Shown here piece by piece: positions 1-10,924 of a stretch of 64,000 nt of DNA. The notes under the pieces are model-generated. The model had not been told where the DNA came from. It did no database searches and saw nothing but the letters and a program-made list of their open reading frames with translations. Source of the DNA: Coniella vitis (lineage: Eukaryota > Ascomycota > Sordariomycetes > Diaporthales > Schizoparmaceae); assembly GCA_011317545.1 (NCBI GenBank), contig WUJK01000004.1:2604001-2668000 (forward strand). The letters run 5' to 3'. Every line of letters begins with the position of its first letter. The first letter of the stretch is position 1. The position numbers and the translations under genes were made by a program.

Positions 1-1852
1 ACGTCATTTTTAGCTTGTTTTGTTTCGTTTTGCTTGCGCTGTTTGCCTGTTTTGCCTGTTTGGATAAACTCGGGAGCCCACTACCTTACCAGATGAAACC
101 TTAAATCCTTTTCTCCCGGTATCATCTATTATTGCTTCTCGTTTTTTTTTTTTTTGGACATCAACCTGCCTCTCTCTCCCTCTCTCTCTCTCTCTCTCTT
201 ATTTTTTTTTTTTTTTAAATGCACATACACTGGGAGTTGTTTGCTGCCAATGGATGCATGTGCTTATCGATCCGCTAAAAAGAAAAAAGGAATATAAAAG
301 TCTCCTTTTGACTACAAATCAATCCGCATGAAAACCGTGAAAGGGGAAAGGCATCAAGGCATGAGGCATAAAAACCATGAGATTAGACATCTCCACACAT
401 TACTCACAACTTCCCAGGCACACACATATGTATATATATATATATATATACATATATGTATATGTATATTACTCGAGAACCAAGACTGTGATGTGAGATG
501 CGTCATTGCCATCGGGAAAGGGATGTGTGCTGTGCTGTGCTGAGCAGTGAGGGCTTACTCACTTATCTGGATCAATAGTGGGCGGGTGGTGAGTTCCGAG
601 TAAGACGGTATAATGTTCATATTTGTGTTGGAAGTTTGGAAAGACATATCGAGCAAATAACTTCTCTTCAGCATGCGCACTCGGAACCACTCCGTCCATA
701 CACAGTCATTTCTCCCCTCTGCACACGGACACTGCCCATAATCCCGTCCCGGCACCGACGAAAACGATGTGACGGCAGCAGCCGTCGTATAAACGGAGAA
801 TCGCCAGGGATCTCATGATGCCCTGTGTAGTTCGTAGGGGCCATTTGGCTGCTCAGAACTGGATCATTCGGCGATGGGCTGCGAGCGAGTATTCAGTCGA
901 GTTATCTCCCCCCTCCATTGTAAGCATGTCCATTGTCATATATCTACACCCATCTATCCACATCAGCCAGTGTCCTGGATGACCATTAAGAATGACATGC
1001 CATGATATGAAATCTTGCTGCTCATGTTGCGCAACGCCCGGCTCTTCACACCTTGGCAAGGGGAAGGCGATTGATCAATGACTGTGTTTAATAGTATGTG
1101 TTGCGGTGTTGCTTGCCTGAATCCCCACTAATGATTCGTTTTGGCCTCCAAAGGAGCCGAGCCAGCTTTTGCGAAGCTCTTGACACTCAGCGATATTGAC
1201 ACCCCCACAGATTCTTGTGGTTTATCTAATCCCTCGATTTGAGGTGCAGTCCAAGAGGATTGTAGTCCGGAGTAACCATTATACAGCCTTGCCCTGACTT
1301 GATTTGCGAGTTTCCCTTGTTGAAGCAATTTGCTCTTCGTTGGGATTCGACATTAGCTACCAAATCCCAGACCCAGTTCATCTTGAGGATAGTAGAAAAT
1401 GACACTACATACATCACCACAGTCCATCACATTGAAGTGGGTCATCCCAGAAACCAGGATGAGGTCAGGAAATAGACGTGTGGCGGCGTAACCATCCGGT
1501 TCAATTCAGATATTGTTGCATCCATGGGCTATGCATTTGTTGGTAGAGCAGCCTGGCGAGAGCCAAACTCGGACCGCCAATTTCTGAAGGCCCTTTCGTG
1601 CTAAGACACGTCCCCGAAAAGTTGTTAATAGTTGAACCCGTGAACTCGCTACATTTGCCATCCTCCTTTTCTGTTGGCGAACTCTGTGAGGCAATAAGTG
1701 TTTCGATGTAAAATTCTGTTCGAGGATACTGCAGTTTTCATCTGCTGGGGGAAGGGAGACTTTAGGACAGACTCCAGCAGCCAGCGCGGAGCCTTGCCTT
1801 GAATCTTGAGCGAAGGGTCTGCCTTTGTACACTGTCTCTAAGCTGGAACAGC
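1..1852. other. Intergenic, low-complexity tracts, no gene supported
   Basis: No reading frame here has a recognisable product or consistent exon structure. The stretch holds simple repeats: poly-T runs near 139-155 and 203-216, a CT tract at about 171-199, and a TA tract at about 428-450. It lies downstream of the minus-strand methyltransferase gene and would contain that gene's terminator. Short open frames on both strands look like chance. Confidence 0.6.
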
Positions 1853-3171
1853 TCAGCTGTCGTCCCAGAGGCCTTTGAGGCTCGCCAGAGCAATGTACAC
1901 AGCCTCATCCGTTCTGATCGTCCTGCTACCCTGGTTGGGGAGAACATTCACCCAATGGTCAAACAGCTCCCTGATTCGCCCTGCATTAATACCCATGTTA
2001 CCCAACTCTCCGTCATTCATGGCTGCGTATTCTATACCTCGGGGCCCACCAAAAACGATCAAGAGATGGTTGAAGTTGGGTTTCTTGAACGCGGGAAAGG
2101 CCCTGGACGCAGGCATGCCTCGCTCGGATGTGCCGATACTGATGTCGTAACCGCCCTCGTACTGACTTTCAGTAAACACGGCCGACAACGACGCGGCGCT
2201 TCTGACATTGTAACCCCAGTAATATCCTGCCTCGGTGCGTGGTGCGTGCGGGTGCACTGGCTCTGGGTTGTCCAGGGAACGTTCAGGGAATGAGAGTGTA
2301 ACGCGCGTATTGGGCGGAATCTCCTCGGTGAGAGTGACTGGTTTTCGCATGCCAATTTCGACCATTGTTCTATCGGCAGGATGAAAATGGTCAGTGAAGA
2401 TGGAATTAGTGAATGAGGATGTCCAGACTCACCCTTTGCCACTCTCTGGGCGCCCTTTGAGGGTAAAGCCCTCACGGTACGGTAGCCACTCATCCTTATG
2501 AGGGTGATGCGGCATCTCGAGACCTGGCAGCAGCCCAGCCTTGGCCAGGTTGTCGTGGAGAGGAAAGAGAGCCTTGCGCATAAAGGGAGGAGTTTCGAGA
2601 TATGACAGAACGTGGGCAATGAAGTGGCATGGGTCGGTGTCACCCGTATATCTGTCACGGTCGACAGCGCGGGGCCGAGAGTCCAGGGGGCTGTCGTCAT
2701 AAATGACAATTTCGTCGACGCTAAAGACAGCCAATGCCCTTGCTATCCGCCCAGGACTTGTTATCCTTTGGTCTGCCGTCTTGAAGCTGCATGAGAAGGG
2801 TCAGCAAAGCGACGGACGAGTGAAGGCATGCGAGGCTGCTCACTCTGAGATGATACTGCCAGGCACAGCAATGGAGACGGTGTGCTTGCGGCCGCCGGTT
2901 GCTTGAAATCGAGCATATGGCTTGAAACTGGTTGCGCCGTTGTCGTCGGCATCGTCATTGATGCGGCGCTTCTGCAATAAGAGTTAGCAAGGCAGCCTTC
3001 ACTCACCGGCTCACACTCACACACGCGCGCGCTTCCTCACCAGACCCAGTCGGGGCTTTCGAAACTGCCAGAGTACCAGTCGCAAAGACGAGAAGCGCCG
3101 GTGTGCCCGTGGAAACTGATCAAGAGATGGTCAGGACGTACCTTGGCCTGGTGATCGGTGCTGGAACTCAT
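1853..3171 (-). CDS. SPOUT-class RNA methyltransferase, C9orf114/Upa1 family
   Basis: Four exons on the minus strand: 3171-3142, 2971-2844, 2786-2433 and 2369-1853, phases consistent, total 342 aa. All introns have GT..AG ends. The start is the ATG at 3171, giving MSSSTDHQAK before the first donor (GTACGT). Family marks in order: RKHTVSIAVPGSIIS near residue 45, ARALAVFSVDEIVIYDD near 70, LETPPFMRKALFP and GLLPGLEMPHH in the middle, YREGF before the last intron, and a C-terminal VFGGPRGIEYA knot-fold segment. The family (human SPOUT1/CENP-32, yeast Upa1/Upa2) is a predicted rRNA methyltransferase with a trefoil knot; human protein is about 376 aa, so this is near full length. Exon 2-3 joining (ISD-FKTADQRITSPGR) is less typical than the rest and is the least certain junction. 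Divergent from the thioredoxin gene. Confidence 0.85.
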
Positions 3172-3598
3172 CTTGAACGTATGGCAAGTCGATTATAATC
3201 CGGCGACAACTTCAGAATATTTTTCTGCAAATCGATCGTCATTGATGGGGAGCCGAAAACAAGCCATTCTTTTCAGCAAAAGTGCCAGTCCTTGCTTCGT
3301 AAAATTGCAATGACGGCCGTCTTATCGCCTTATCGGTGGGGCGCGAGGCTTGTCCGCCTGCCTGTCTTGGTTGCTGCTGACGTTGTGGTTGCTAGGCTGC
3401 AGCAGGTACCTGAATGCCGCCGGAGAGGCCCTGTTGATCCGGCCACATTACATGGTACATAGTACTTACAGTGCTGCGAGAACATCTGACAGGCTCCCCC
3501 TCTCACCAACACCTACCGACAACCACAACTGCTTTCTATCGCGCTTGTCACTGCCTCTCTGCGTTATTGTCAGCACTGCAACCACCTACAAACTCGCC
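3172..3598. promoter_or_regulatory. Shared divergent promoter region
   Basis: This 427 bp gap separates the start codons of the SPOUT methyltransferase (minus) and the thioredoxin gene (plus), so it must hold both promoters. It contains the short palindromic motif GTACATAGTACT at 3455-3466, which recurs in other intergenic parts of the window. No specific binding site can be assigned by eye. Confidence 0.5.
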
Positions 3599-4389
3599 AT
3601 GGCTGTTCATGTTGGCTCCTCGTCAGAATGGCGCACCATTCTGCAGTCGACCATCGTGGTCGCTGATTGTATGTCCGCCCAAGTCCAAGCCCGCCCCGTC
3701 TTTAACAAACTGTGTCACTATGGCGCAACTGACAATGACCCTCATCCGCAGTCTACGCCGACTGGTGTGGCCCTTGCAAGATGATTGCACCGACATTCGA
3801 GTCCCTTGCCACCAAGCACACCAAGCCCAAGCGCGTTGCCTTTGCCAAGATTGACGTCGACAAACTGCGCGACGTCTCCTCGCAGTACGGCGTGCGCGCC
3901 ATGCCCACCTTCATCATCTTCAAGAACGGCACCCCTCTCGAGACCATCCAGGGCGCTAACCCGCCCAAGCTCACCGCTGCTGTCGAGAACGCTGTCAAAT
4001 TGGCGGGCCCCTCTGCCAGCTCTGGATTCAGTGCACCTGGCAGAACACTAGGCGGTTCGGGACCTGCCGCGGCAAGGGGCCCGCAGAGGTCGCTCAAATG
4101 GGATCTGAATGGCTTCGTCAATGCTGTTATTTGCTTCTTTGGTCTATACGTTGCTTCCTTGTTCTCGGTAGGTGTTGCATCTTTATCCTGCTGCTAGGCT
4201 GGAATATTGGGCTTACAAGCAGCCAACATGCAGCTCGACCCTTACAAAGCCGCCGAGGCGTCCAAGTTCAACATCCACAATCCTACTGCAGCCCCAATCA
4301 CTCCCTCAGGCTCTGGAGGGACCGGAAGTGCCAAGAAACCTGCTGCAAGAACGGCATTCCGAACGTTGGCTGACCTGGGAGGCGAGTAA
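3599..4389 (+). CDS. Thioredoxin with C-terminal membrane segment
   Basis: Three exons: 3599-3668, 3752-4167, 4234-4389, all phases fit, 213 aa. The first intron interrupts the active-site strand: GAT-T joins TC to give VADFYADWCGPCK, with redox cysteines 29 and 32. The cis-Pro motif RAMPTFIIFKNG follows, so residues 1-110 form a complete thioredoxin fold. After a Gly/Ser/Ala-rich linker comes WDLNGFVNAVICFFGLYVASLF (about 140-161), a likely transmembrane helix, then a hydrophilic tail of about 50 residues ending in TLADLGGE. Classical cytosolic thioredoxins are about 105 aa, so the membrane tail doubles the length. It probably reduces disulfides at a membrane surface; which membrane is unknown. 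The last acceptor (ATGCAG|CTCGAC) was chosen because it keeps the long conserved-looking frame; the other AG at 4222 would give a different tail. Confidence 0.85.
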
Positions 4390-4895
4390 TCGGCACAAGA
4401 GAAGGGGCTTTGTAGCATCATCACGACATGATATTTCTTTTATTGGCTAGGCATGGCGTTCGTGGAGCGAGAGGGCAGCACAGTACTTCTTACACTTTAT
4501 CTACCCCTTTTCCTTTTAGAGAGATTCTATAAAATAATCTAGCAATTCTTTTTTCCTTGTTTGCCATTTGGGTCTATGCACCTGGCGCCTTCGCAGCATC
4601 AAATGCTCCGGACTGTTGCCACTCACGTGCGGTGGTGGGGAGCTCCCGCGGTGCTTTAAAGTGCATGCGTCTTGAGACCCGCGCTTTGGCGTGTTCTGCC
4701 ACTGGGCTACGCTCCCCCCAAAATACTCTGGCGCAAAACAGCCATTGGAAATTTTGAGCTTCTCGTTGGACAGCTCGCCACGCTCTCCCACCTCCACACT
4801 CTGGAAACTAAATCTTCCACCACCCCCGCCACCACCACCCCGACAGCAGCAATAAGAGCCATAAAACAAACATCTTCAAAAAAGGACTTGCAGCT
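4390..4895. other. Intergenic with tRNA-like remnant
   Basis: This holds the 3' end of the thioredoxin gene and the 5' leader of the Rsm22-like gene. At 4637-4717, minus strand, is an 81-base stretch with a closing GGGGAGC/GCTCCCC stem and a perfect tRNA A-box match (TAGCCCAGTGG), but no good B-box and poor D and anticodon stems. I treat it as a possible decayed tRNA or tRNA-derived fragment, not a tRNA gene. Confidence 0.35.
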
Positions 4896-7730
4896 ATGCT
4901 TGCAGCAAGACGCAAACTGCAGAATGGCTGCCCATCTTGTACGGCGCAAATATTAAGATTCTACGTCAACTCAATCACAGAATTAGCGCCTGCAACCGCA
5001 GCACCGCGCCGCGCCACTCACCCTGCGATCTCCAGAACGCGCCATCATAATCGAGGAAACGATGCACGCTTTCTCTCGACAAGCTCAAAGCGACTACAAG
5101 AAAGTAGTACTGAGCACCAACATAAGGACCAAATCCCGCGCCCAGACGAGCTGCCCGACGAGATAGTCCAATCAAGAATTGAAAATGCCGCCGAAGAGCA
5201 GCCTGCTGAAGACGAAGTCGAAGCCGCTGATCAACTTGAAGGAGACGAATTTGACAGAATACTAGATGAGGAACTTGGCCCCGAAGAATACCAGCAACAA
5301 GTGAACAACGAGCTTCTGCAAGATTTACCCGAGGATGCCGACCCCGAGACCATTGTTCGGCGCGCGAAGCGCATGTTTGGCAACACGCTACCACCCGACT
5401 ATCTTTCTGCTGAAGAATACCAGCTCTACCAGCGGCTCTACGGCCCACCCCTGCGCCCAACAGCGCCCGAGGATGTTGGTTTTGGGTCCTTTGGTGAAGA
5501 GCAAGCTGACGCATCCCAAAGACCAGCTCCCAAAGCAATGCTGTTCCGCCAGGACGCGGACGGCATCGTAGAAGAGATCGAATACACTGCAGAGAAACTG
5601 CGGACCGTGCGCATCAATGAGGGAGGCGACGAAGTTTATGTTGCTGAGGAGGAGGAACCAGAGATCGAAGCAAGACCGCCCAACGAGGCGCAGATTGAGT
5701 TTATCGAGGCAAACGCAAGCAACCAGAGAGAATACGAAGCGCTGCTGCGGCTACAGCAAGACTTCGAAACTGCTAGGATAAAGGCGATACAGCACCAAAG
5801 ACGACTGGACAAACAACGTGCACAAGAGGAAGAAGAGGATATCGAGGAGGAGGAAGAGGAGGAGGAAGGGGAGGAAGATGAAGACCCAGAAGCAGAGGAG
5901 ATGCGATCTTGGTTCCCAGATGCACAAGGCGCACGGATACACCAGTACACGGTAGAGGGCAAATTCACAACCTCGCCGAGCACACTGCACCTTCCCAAGG
6001 CCGATTTTGTACTGCCCATTACCGAACTCCTGAAGAGAACCGACACTACGCATATTCGTGCCACCGCAGAGAAACACTTTGGTGGGCCTGGTTTGCCGCA
6101 CTCCCCCGCGACGCCAGCTTTTGCGAGGAATCTGCAGCAGAAGGGTCTTGGTCTGGAGGCTTCCTTTCCCAAAATGACCGAAATCGAGGCCGATGCCTTC
6201 ATATCGACTGTTCTACCGGGTATCTATGCATCCGCCACGAGTGCACTAGTCGAGGTGCGCAAGAGGCTCGGCCCGGAGTGGATTCGTGGGCTGCTGAACC
6301 GAAATGACGAGGACGGGGCAGGCCCTCGCGTTCTGGACGTGGGTGCCGGAGGGGCTGGTCTCTCTGCTTGGCAGAATATACTACAGACTGAATGGGACAT
6401 GATGCGCGAGCAAGATCACGAACTCGCTGCTGAGCCGCCGGGCAAGCGGTCCGTCATTGTGGGCTCGTATCATCTCCGCCAAAGAATATCCCGCTTCTTG
6501 CAAAACACACAGTTCCTGCCACGGCTACCAAATTATGCTTCCATCGAAAACTCGGACAAGCAGCTGGATGCGCCCGAGGTGCCGCAAAAGCGCAAGGTGT
6601 ACGATGTCATTATTGCAACACACACCTTGGTGCCCATGGAGAAGGAGTGGAGGAGAAGAGAGCTCCTGAACCAACTCTGGTCGCTGCTCTCGCCCGAGGG
6701 CGGTGTGCTGATCGTGTTGGAGAAGGGCCATCCGCGCGGTTTTGAAGCCGTCGCCGATGTCCGCCAGAGATTGCTGGACGAATTCATTCTCGCGCCTACC
6801 CCCCGACCACGACTAGAGACCACCCAACCAGAACTCGAGCAACGAATCCGCGAGCCTGGCATGATTGTTGCTCCTTGCACCAACCACTTCAAGTGCCCCA
6901 TGTACTTGACCCCGGGCCTCAGTCCAGGCCGCAAGGACTTTTGCCACTTTAGCCAGCGATTCATTCGCCCTCCGTTCCTGCAAAAGGTGCTGGGCGCGTC
7001 TCACCGCAACCACGAAGACATCAACTTCAGCTATGTGGCCATCCGCCGCGGCACGCCTCCCAAGAATGAAGAAGAAGAAGAAGACGCAGGCATCGACACG
7101 CCGTCAGACGCCTCCGCACCTTCATCCTCTGTCTTTGCAAAAGCAGCCCGCATGCTCAACGACGCACAAGTCAACCCCTTCCCCCAAGGCGACGTGGCCA
7201 CAGAGGCCGCTCTCAAGGGCTACGAGTCCGTTCCCGCCGACTCCTTCTCCCGCCCCCACCCGCTGTCCCTCCCACGCAACATCCTCCCGCCGCTCAAGCG
7301 CAAGGGCCACGTGACGCTCGACCTCTGCACGCCCTCTGGCTCCATTGAGCGCTGGACCGTCCCCAAATCCTTCAGCAAGCAGGCGTACCACGACGCGCGC
7401 AAGGCCCGCTGGGGCGATCTTTGGGCGCTCGGAGCCAAGACGCGCGTGCGGCGCAGCATCCGTCTCGGCAGAGGCGTCAAGGAGGGTGAACGGGTGCCCA
7501 ACGACGGAGGCATTCGCGCTGCGCGTGCGGCAGCGCTGAACGGCTACGACTACAAGGGCCGCAAGGTGTCCAAAAAGAAGCAGAATGTGATTAATCTCGA
7601 GGCTAGTGAGGCAGGCACATTGGCGGCGCGGACAAAGGGAATACAGAGCAAGAGGCCTGAGAGGAGGACAAAGGGCGGCAGGTTGCGGCCGAGGGAGAGG
7701 AATTTGTTGAAGCTGGACGATCTCGAGTGA
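4896..7730 (+). CDS. RSM22: Mitochondrial ribosome assembly methyltransferase-like protein Rsm22
   Basis: One uninterrupted frame of 944 aa. The N-terminus (MLAARRKLQNG, then Arg/Ser/Thr-rich to about residue 70) looks like a mitochondrial presequence. Residues 100-370 are acidic and low complexity, with a Glu-rich run near 310-330. The family core begins near 425 (KMTEIEADAFISTVLPGIYA), followed by the SAM-fold glycine motif VLDVGAGGAGLSAW near 480 and GGVLIVLEKGHPRGF near 610. Cysteines of the METTL17/Rsm22 iron-sulfur site are visible: VAPCTNHFKCPMY near 658-670, KDFCHFSQR near 685 and LDLCTPSG near 809. The C-terminus is basic. Yeast Rsm22 is about 630 aa, so this copy is longer mainly through the acidic region. 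The family acts in maturation of the mitochondrial small ribosomal subunit. Start choice: first ATG of the frame, with the presequence immediately behind it. Confidence 0.88.
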   Translation: MLAARRKLQNGCPSCTAQILRFYVNSITELAPATAAPRRATHPAISRTRHHNRGNDARFLSTSSKRLQESSTEHQHKDQIPRPDELPDEIVQSRIENAAEEQPAEDEVEAADQLEGDEFDRILDEELGPEEYQQQVNNELLQDLPEDADPETIVRRAKRMFGNTLPPDYLSAEEYQLYQRLYGPPLRPTAPEDVGFGSFGEEQADASQRPAPKAMLFRQDADGIVEEIEYTAEKLRTVRINEGGDEVYVAEEEEPEIEARPPNEAQIEFIEANASNQREYEALLRLQQDFETARIKAIQHQRRLDKQRAQEEEEDIEEEEEEEEGEEDEDPEAEEMRSWFPDAQGARIHQYTVEGKFTTSPSTLHLPKADFVLPITELLKRTDTTHIRATAEKHFGGPGLPHSPATPAFARNLQQKGLGLEASFPKMTEIEADAFISTVLPGIYASATSALVEVRKRLGPEWIRGLLNRNDEDGAGPRVLDVGAGGAGLSAWQNILQTEWDMMREQDHELAAEPPGKRSVIVGSYHLRQRISRFLQNTQFLPRLPNYASIENSDKQLDAPEVPQKRKVYDVIIATHTLVPMEKEWRRRELLNQLWSLLSPEGGVLIVLEKGHPRGFEAVADVRQRLLDEFILAPTPRPRLETTQPELEQRIREPGMIVAPCTNHFKCPMYLTPGLSPGRKDFCHFSQRFIRPPFLQKVLGASHRNHEDINFSYVAIRRGTPPKNEEEEEDAGIDTPSDASAPSSSVFAKAARMLNDAQVNPFPQGDVATEAALKGYESVPADSFSRPHPLSLPRNILPPLKRKGHVTLDLCTPSGSIERWTVPKSFSKQAYHDARKARWGDLWALGAKTRVRRSIRLGRGVKEGERVPNDGGIRAARAAALNGYDYKGRKVSKKKQNVINLEASEAGTLAARTKGIQSKRPERRTKGGRLRPRERNLLKLDDLE

Positions 7731-8886
7731 TGTGGTGGGTGTGATGTCGCACTGTGCTGCTGAGGTTTCAACCAACAAATTTATTTTTTGAAGTTCTTGG
7801 GTCAGGGTTCGCAGCCTGTCTTGGAAAACCGCGTTATTGAAACCTTATGTGATTGTGGTGGTATGGGAGTGATACATAAGTGAAGGGGAAAGGAAGCATT
7901 TGGAGGACTGGTTTTATGGCTTGAATAAGATAATCGAGTCACTAGCATCCTACTGCACAGCTTACGTCGGATGCCAACGTCCTATGTAAAGAAGAGAAAT
8001 GATTAAGTCCGCTCTTTGGATCTGGGTTTCTATTTCCCAAAGCACCGTTTTTGAATTGTCCACTCCCTCCCTCAAAATCTCGAAAGCAGGCTTACTATGA
8101 CATTGCATTTCGTACAATACCGTACTATCTATGCTCAATACTCGAGCAATGCCTCCTGATAGAATCTCGTACATGACTTGCGACCATTGAGGCCCCAAAA
8201 AGAGTAATCAAAAAATCGATAGTCTTTCATCACGGGCTGAGTCTATCCACTTTAGCAATCTAAAGCATTCTCGTTCCTCTCACTTTCCAAGCAAAGTATG
8301 AGAGAGAGACCGGAGATGGATGCTGTTTCTATGTTTAGACGAAAATAACTCATGCAAAGGGCCGGAGTTATGTTAAATGATCAGTTCTCTTGTAGCAGGA
8401 ACTTGGTTTAGAAGTCTCCATCTACCATGCTCCTCGTATTTCCATCCACGAGCTGGTTTGATCACACAAGGGCGAGTATTAAGTATTATATATTGGCTGT
8501 GAAGAGAAAGTAAAACATACCCAGGTCGTTCCCAAAGGGGCAACGACAGCCTGCATTTCACAAAGAGACTGGAAGCAGGGTAACCCGCCTCTGTCTCAAG
8601 GGTTGTTTTATTATGCACCCCCCCCCCCCAAAAAAAAGAGCACATCGCTCCCAGTCATGTACAAAATAGAATATTACATTTATGAAAATTAAGGCTTCGC
8701 GCCAAACAGCGCATGCTATCTAGGTCCATCCTGCGCCAGCTTCTGTGAGAATCAGGGTATCTAATATAACGGGTTCTACTCCAACAAATAAAGAAAACGC
8801 CCTTCCAAGTAGTAGTACAATCAGCGAACCACCGCATATTGTGTATAATCGCAGCCACCACCACCACCATCTTCTTCTTTACGCTT
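7731..8886. other. Intergenic between convergent genes
   Basis: This gap lies between the 3' ends of the Rsm22-like gene and the laccase gene. I see no gene in it. It contains a C10/A8 homopolymer junction at about 8618-8638 and a CAC-rich run near 8857-8868. Both transcripts must terminate here. Confidence 0.6.
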
Positions 8887-10924
8887 CTAGACACCACTGT
8901 CAATTTGATCCACAATATCCACATTCGTATACGCCATCCAATCCACACACGTATTCGCAACCTTCAATGGAATACTCAAACTCTTGACTTTTTCTGGTTC
9001 CACAAGAAACTGCATAAATAGACCGGCGCTGGCGTGCCACGAAATGTGGCAGTGGAAGGGCCACACGCCCGGATTGGTCGAGTCGAACTGCAGCACAATG
9101 TAGCCGTTGGCCTCGACCATCTGCACGTCGCGGCGCTGCGGGTTGTTAGGGTTGGTGATGGTGCCGTCCCACGTGCCCGTGCCCGAAGCGAGGACGTACA
9201 TGTTGAAGCCGTGAAGATGCATGGGGTGACTAAGGGTGCAAAAGAGTTAGCAAAAATGGTTCGAAGAGAGGAAGAACAAAAAGGAATGGGGATGTTGCAT
9301 ACGCGGCAGGTGTGTTATTCTCGATAATCATGCGTACACTCGAATTGGTGTACAGCGTCCGCAAATTTGCCTCGGCGTCGAAAAGAGTGATGCCCTTGTT
9401 GGCCGATAGCAGCGTAGGTGCATTGTAGTCGACGCGCGCGCTGCCATCATCCAGGTCCCACAGCGTGACGCCCGAGCCGTTGGTAAAGAGTGTGATGTTG
9501 TAGGTTTGCGTCAAGCTCGGCTGGGGGACAGCAATAGAATACATGGGCACCGTCGTGTTGAGTGCGTCGTTGGCGCAGGTGCCCGGGTCGGGAACGTTCC
9601 AGGCCGTGGAGGTGGGCGCCTTGTTCGTGTCGGCCGACGAGTAGTAGACGGCGGCGACGGCATATCGCTGGTTGGCGGTGGAGCAGCTCGTGATATTGCT
9701 GCGCATCCAGTAGGACGAGGTGGCCGTTCCAACATTGGCGGTGACGAGCACATCGGTTCGCTGGCCAACGCCTAGAGTGACGACTTTGGTAGTGTCTAGG
9801 TTTGGAAAGCAATTTGTGAGCAGGTTGCGTCATGACAGACAGACCGAAAGAAATATCGAGAGAGGGTGGGACCAGAGACTTACAAGGCTTAATAGGGACG
9901 AAGTCGTTTGCGATAACGGTGAGCGTGTGTCCGTCGAGAGAGAATCGTTGCACGGCTTCAGAGCCGGCGTTGATGAGCCGCAAGCGGTGCGTCTTGCCAT
10001 AGGTGAGCTTGAACTTGGAGATACCGGCATTGTTGGTGCACTTTGTTTGGTCGCCGGCTGCGACAGTCGAGCAGTCAAAGTTCATCTTGCCGTTGATCAG
10101 GTTGTTGTCGGAAAAGACGGGGCCGTTTCCAGGCGTCAGTGTCTTCTCCACAAGCGTGTTGTAGTCCTCGTGGTACCAGTCGGTTAGCATCACGGGACCG
10201 AGATCAATGTCGTAATTGGCGTTCTGCGGACCGTAGACGACAATAGGGCCCAGAGCACCTCCAGAGTACTGAGCAGAGTAGTGAGAGTGGTACCAAGAAG
10301 ATCCGTAGAGTTCAGCCTGGAAGGAGTAGGTGTAGCTTTTGCCAGGGGCGACTGGGCACTGCATGACGCCCGGAACGCCGTCTTCCCAAGGGGTGCCAGA
10401 TTGCAGGAAACCATGCCAGTGAAGCGACGTGCCCTCTTCGGGACCGGTGATGTTGTTGTGCAGGGTCACTTGGATGGTGTCACCCCAGTTGGCCTCGATC
10501 GTGGGGCCGGGAAAAGCGCCGTTGACCAGCATCACGTCCCTCTGGTAGCCATCGGGGGCAATCACGCCGCGGGTAATGGTGAAGTCGTAGGAGCGAATGA
10601 TGCCCGTGTTGGGAGCGCTGGTATACGGGTTGGTGTTTGTAGTTGTCATGGTGCCCCAGGGGTAGCCGTCCGGCAGAGGATTGTTTGTCAAAAAGAAGGG
10701 CAGGAGAGCCGCCGACAGAGTGCCCAAGGGCGATAGCCTGTGACAAAGTAATTAGCCTCGGTAACTTGTCAAGAGATAACAAAAGAAACAAGTATTCGCA
10801 AGATATGTTGCCATTACCCGTTGGTTGCTGTTTGACTCAGGGCTGCTGTTACGCCAAATAGCCAGCTCAAGGCATTGGTAATGGCACCAAAGATGCCCTG
10901 TAGCAGGCTGCCAAACAAAGACAT
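8887..10924 (-). CDS. Laccase (ascomycete multicopper oxidase)
   Basis: Four exons: 10924-10818, 10737-9884, 9795-9303, 9229-8887, phases consistent, 598 aa. All four copper-binding motifs are present: HWHG (142-145), YHSH (185-188), HPMHLHG (486-492) and HCHISWH (544-550, type-1 Cys 545). Leu sits ten residues after that Cys, the usual axial position in ascomycete laccases. The protein ends in DSGV, the C-terminal plug signature of ascomycete laccases sensu stricto. Such enzymes oxidise phenols with O2, normally outside the cell. The N-terminus is hydrophobic (about residues 3-30) but has no Arg or Lys ahead of it, so secretion is plausible rather than clear; a second hydrophobic patch lies at 42-53. 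The short first exon is supported only by frame and splice sites. No neighbouring gene suggests a pigment or other cluster. Confidence 0.92.

Noticed and set aside
4637..4717. Possible tRNA gene
   Set aside because: The A-box and acceptor stem fit, but the D-stem has mismatches, no proper anticodon stem forms and no GGTTCGANNC B-box exists.
8887..10924. Laccase as part of a secondary-metabolite cluster
   Set aside because: Neighbours are a mitoribosome factor and a TIM23 subunit; no polyketide synthase, peptide synthetase, tailoring enzyme or transcription factor is near.
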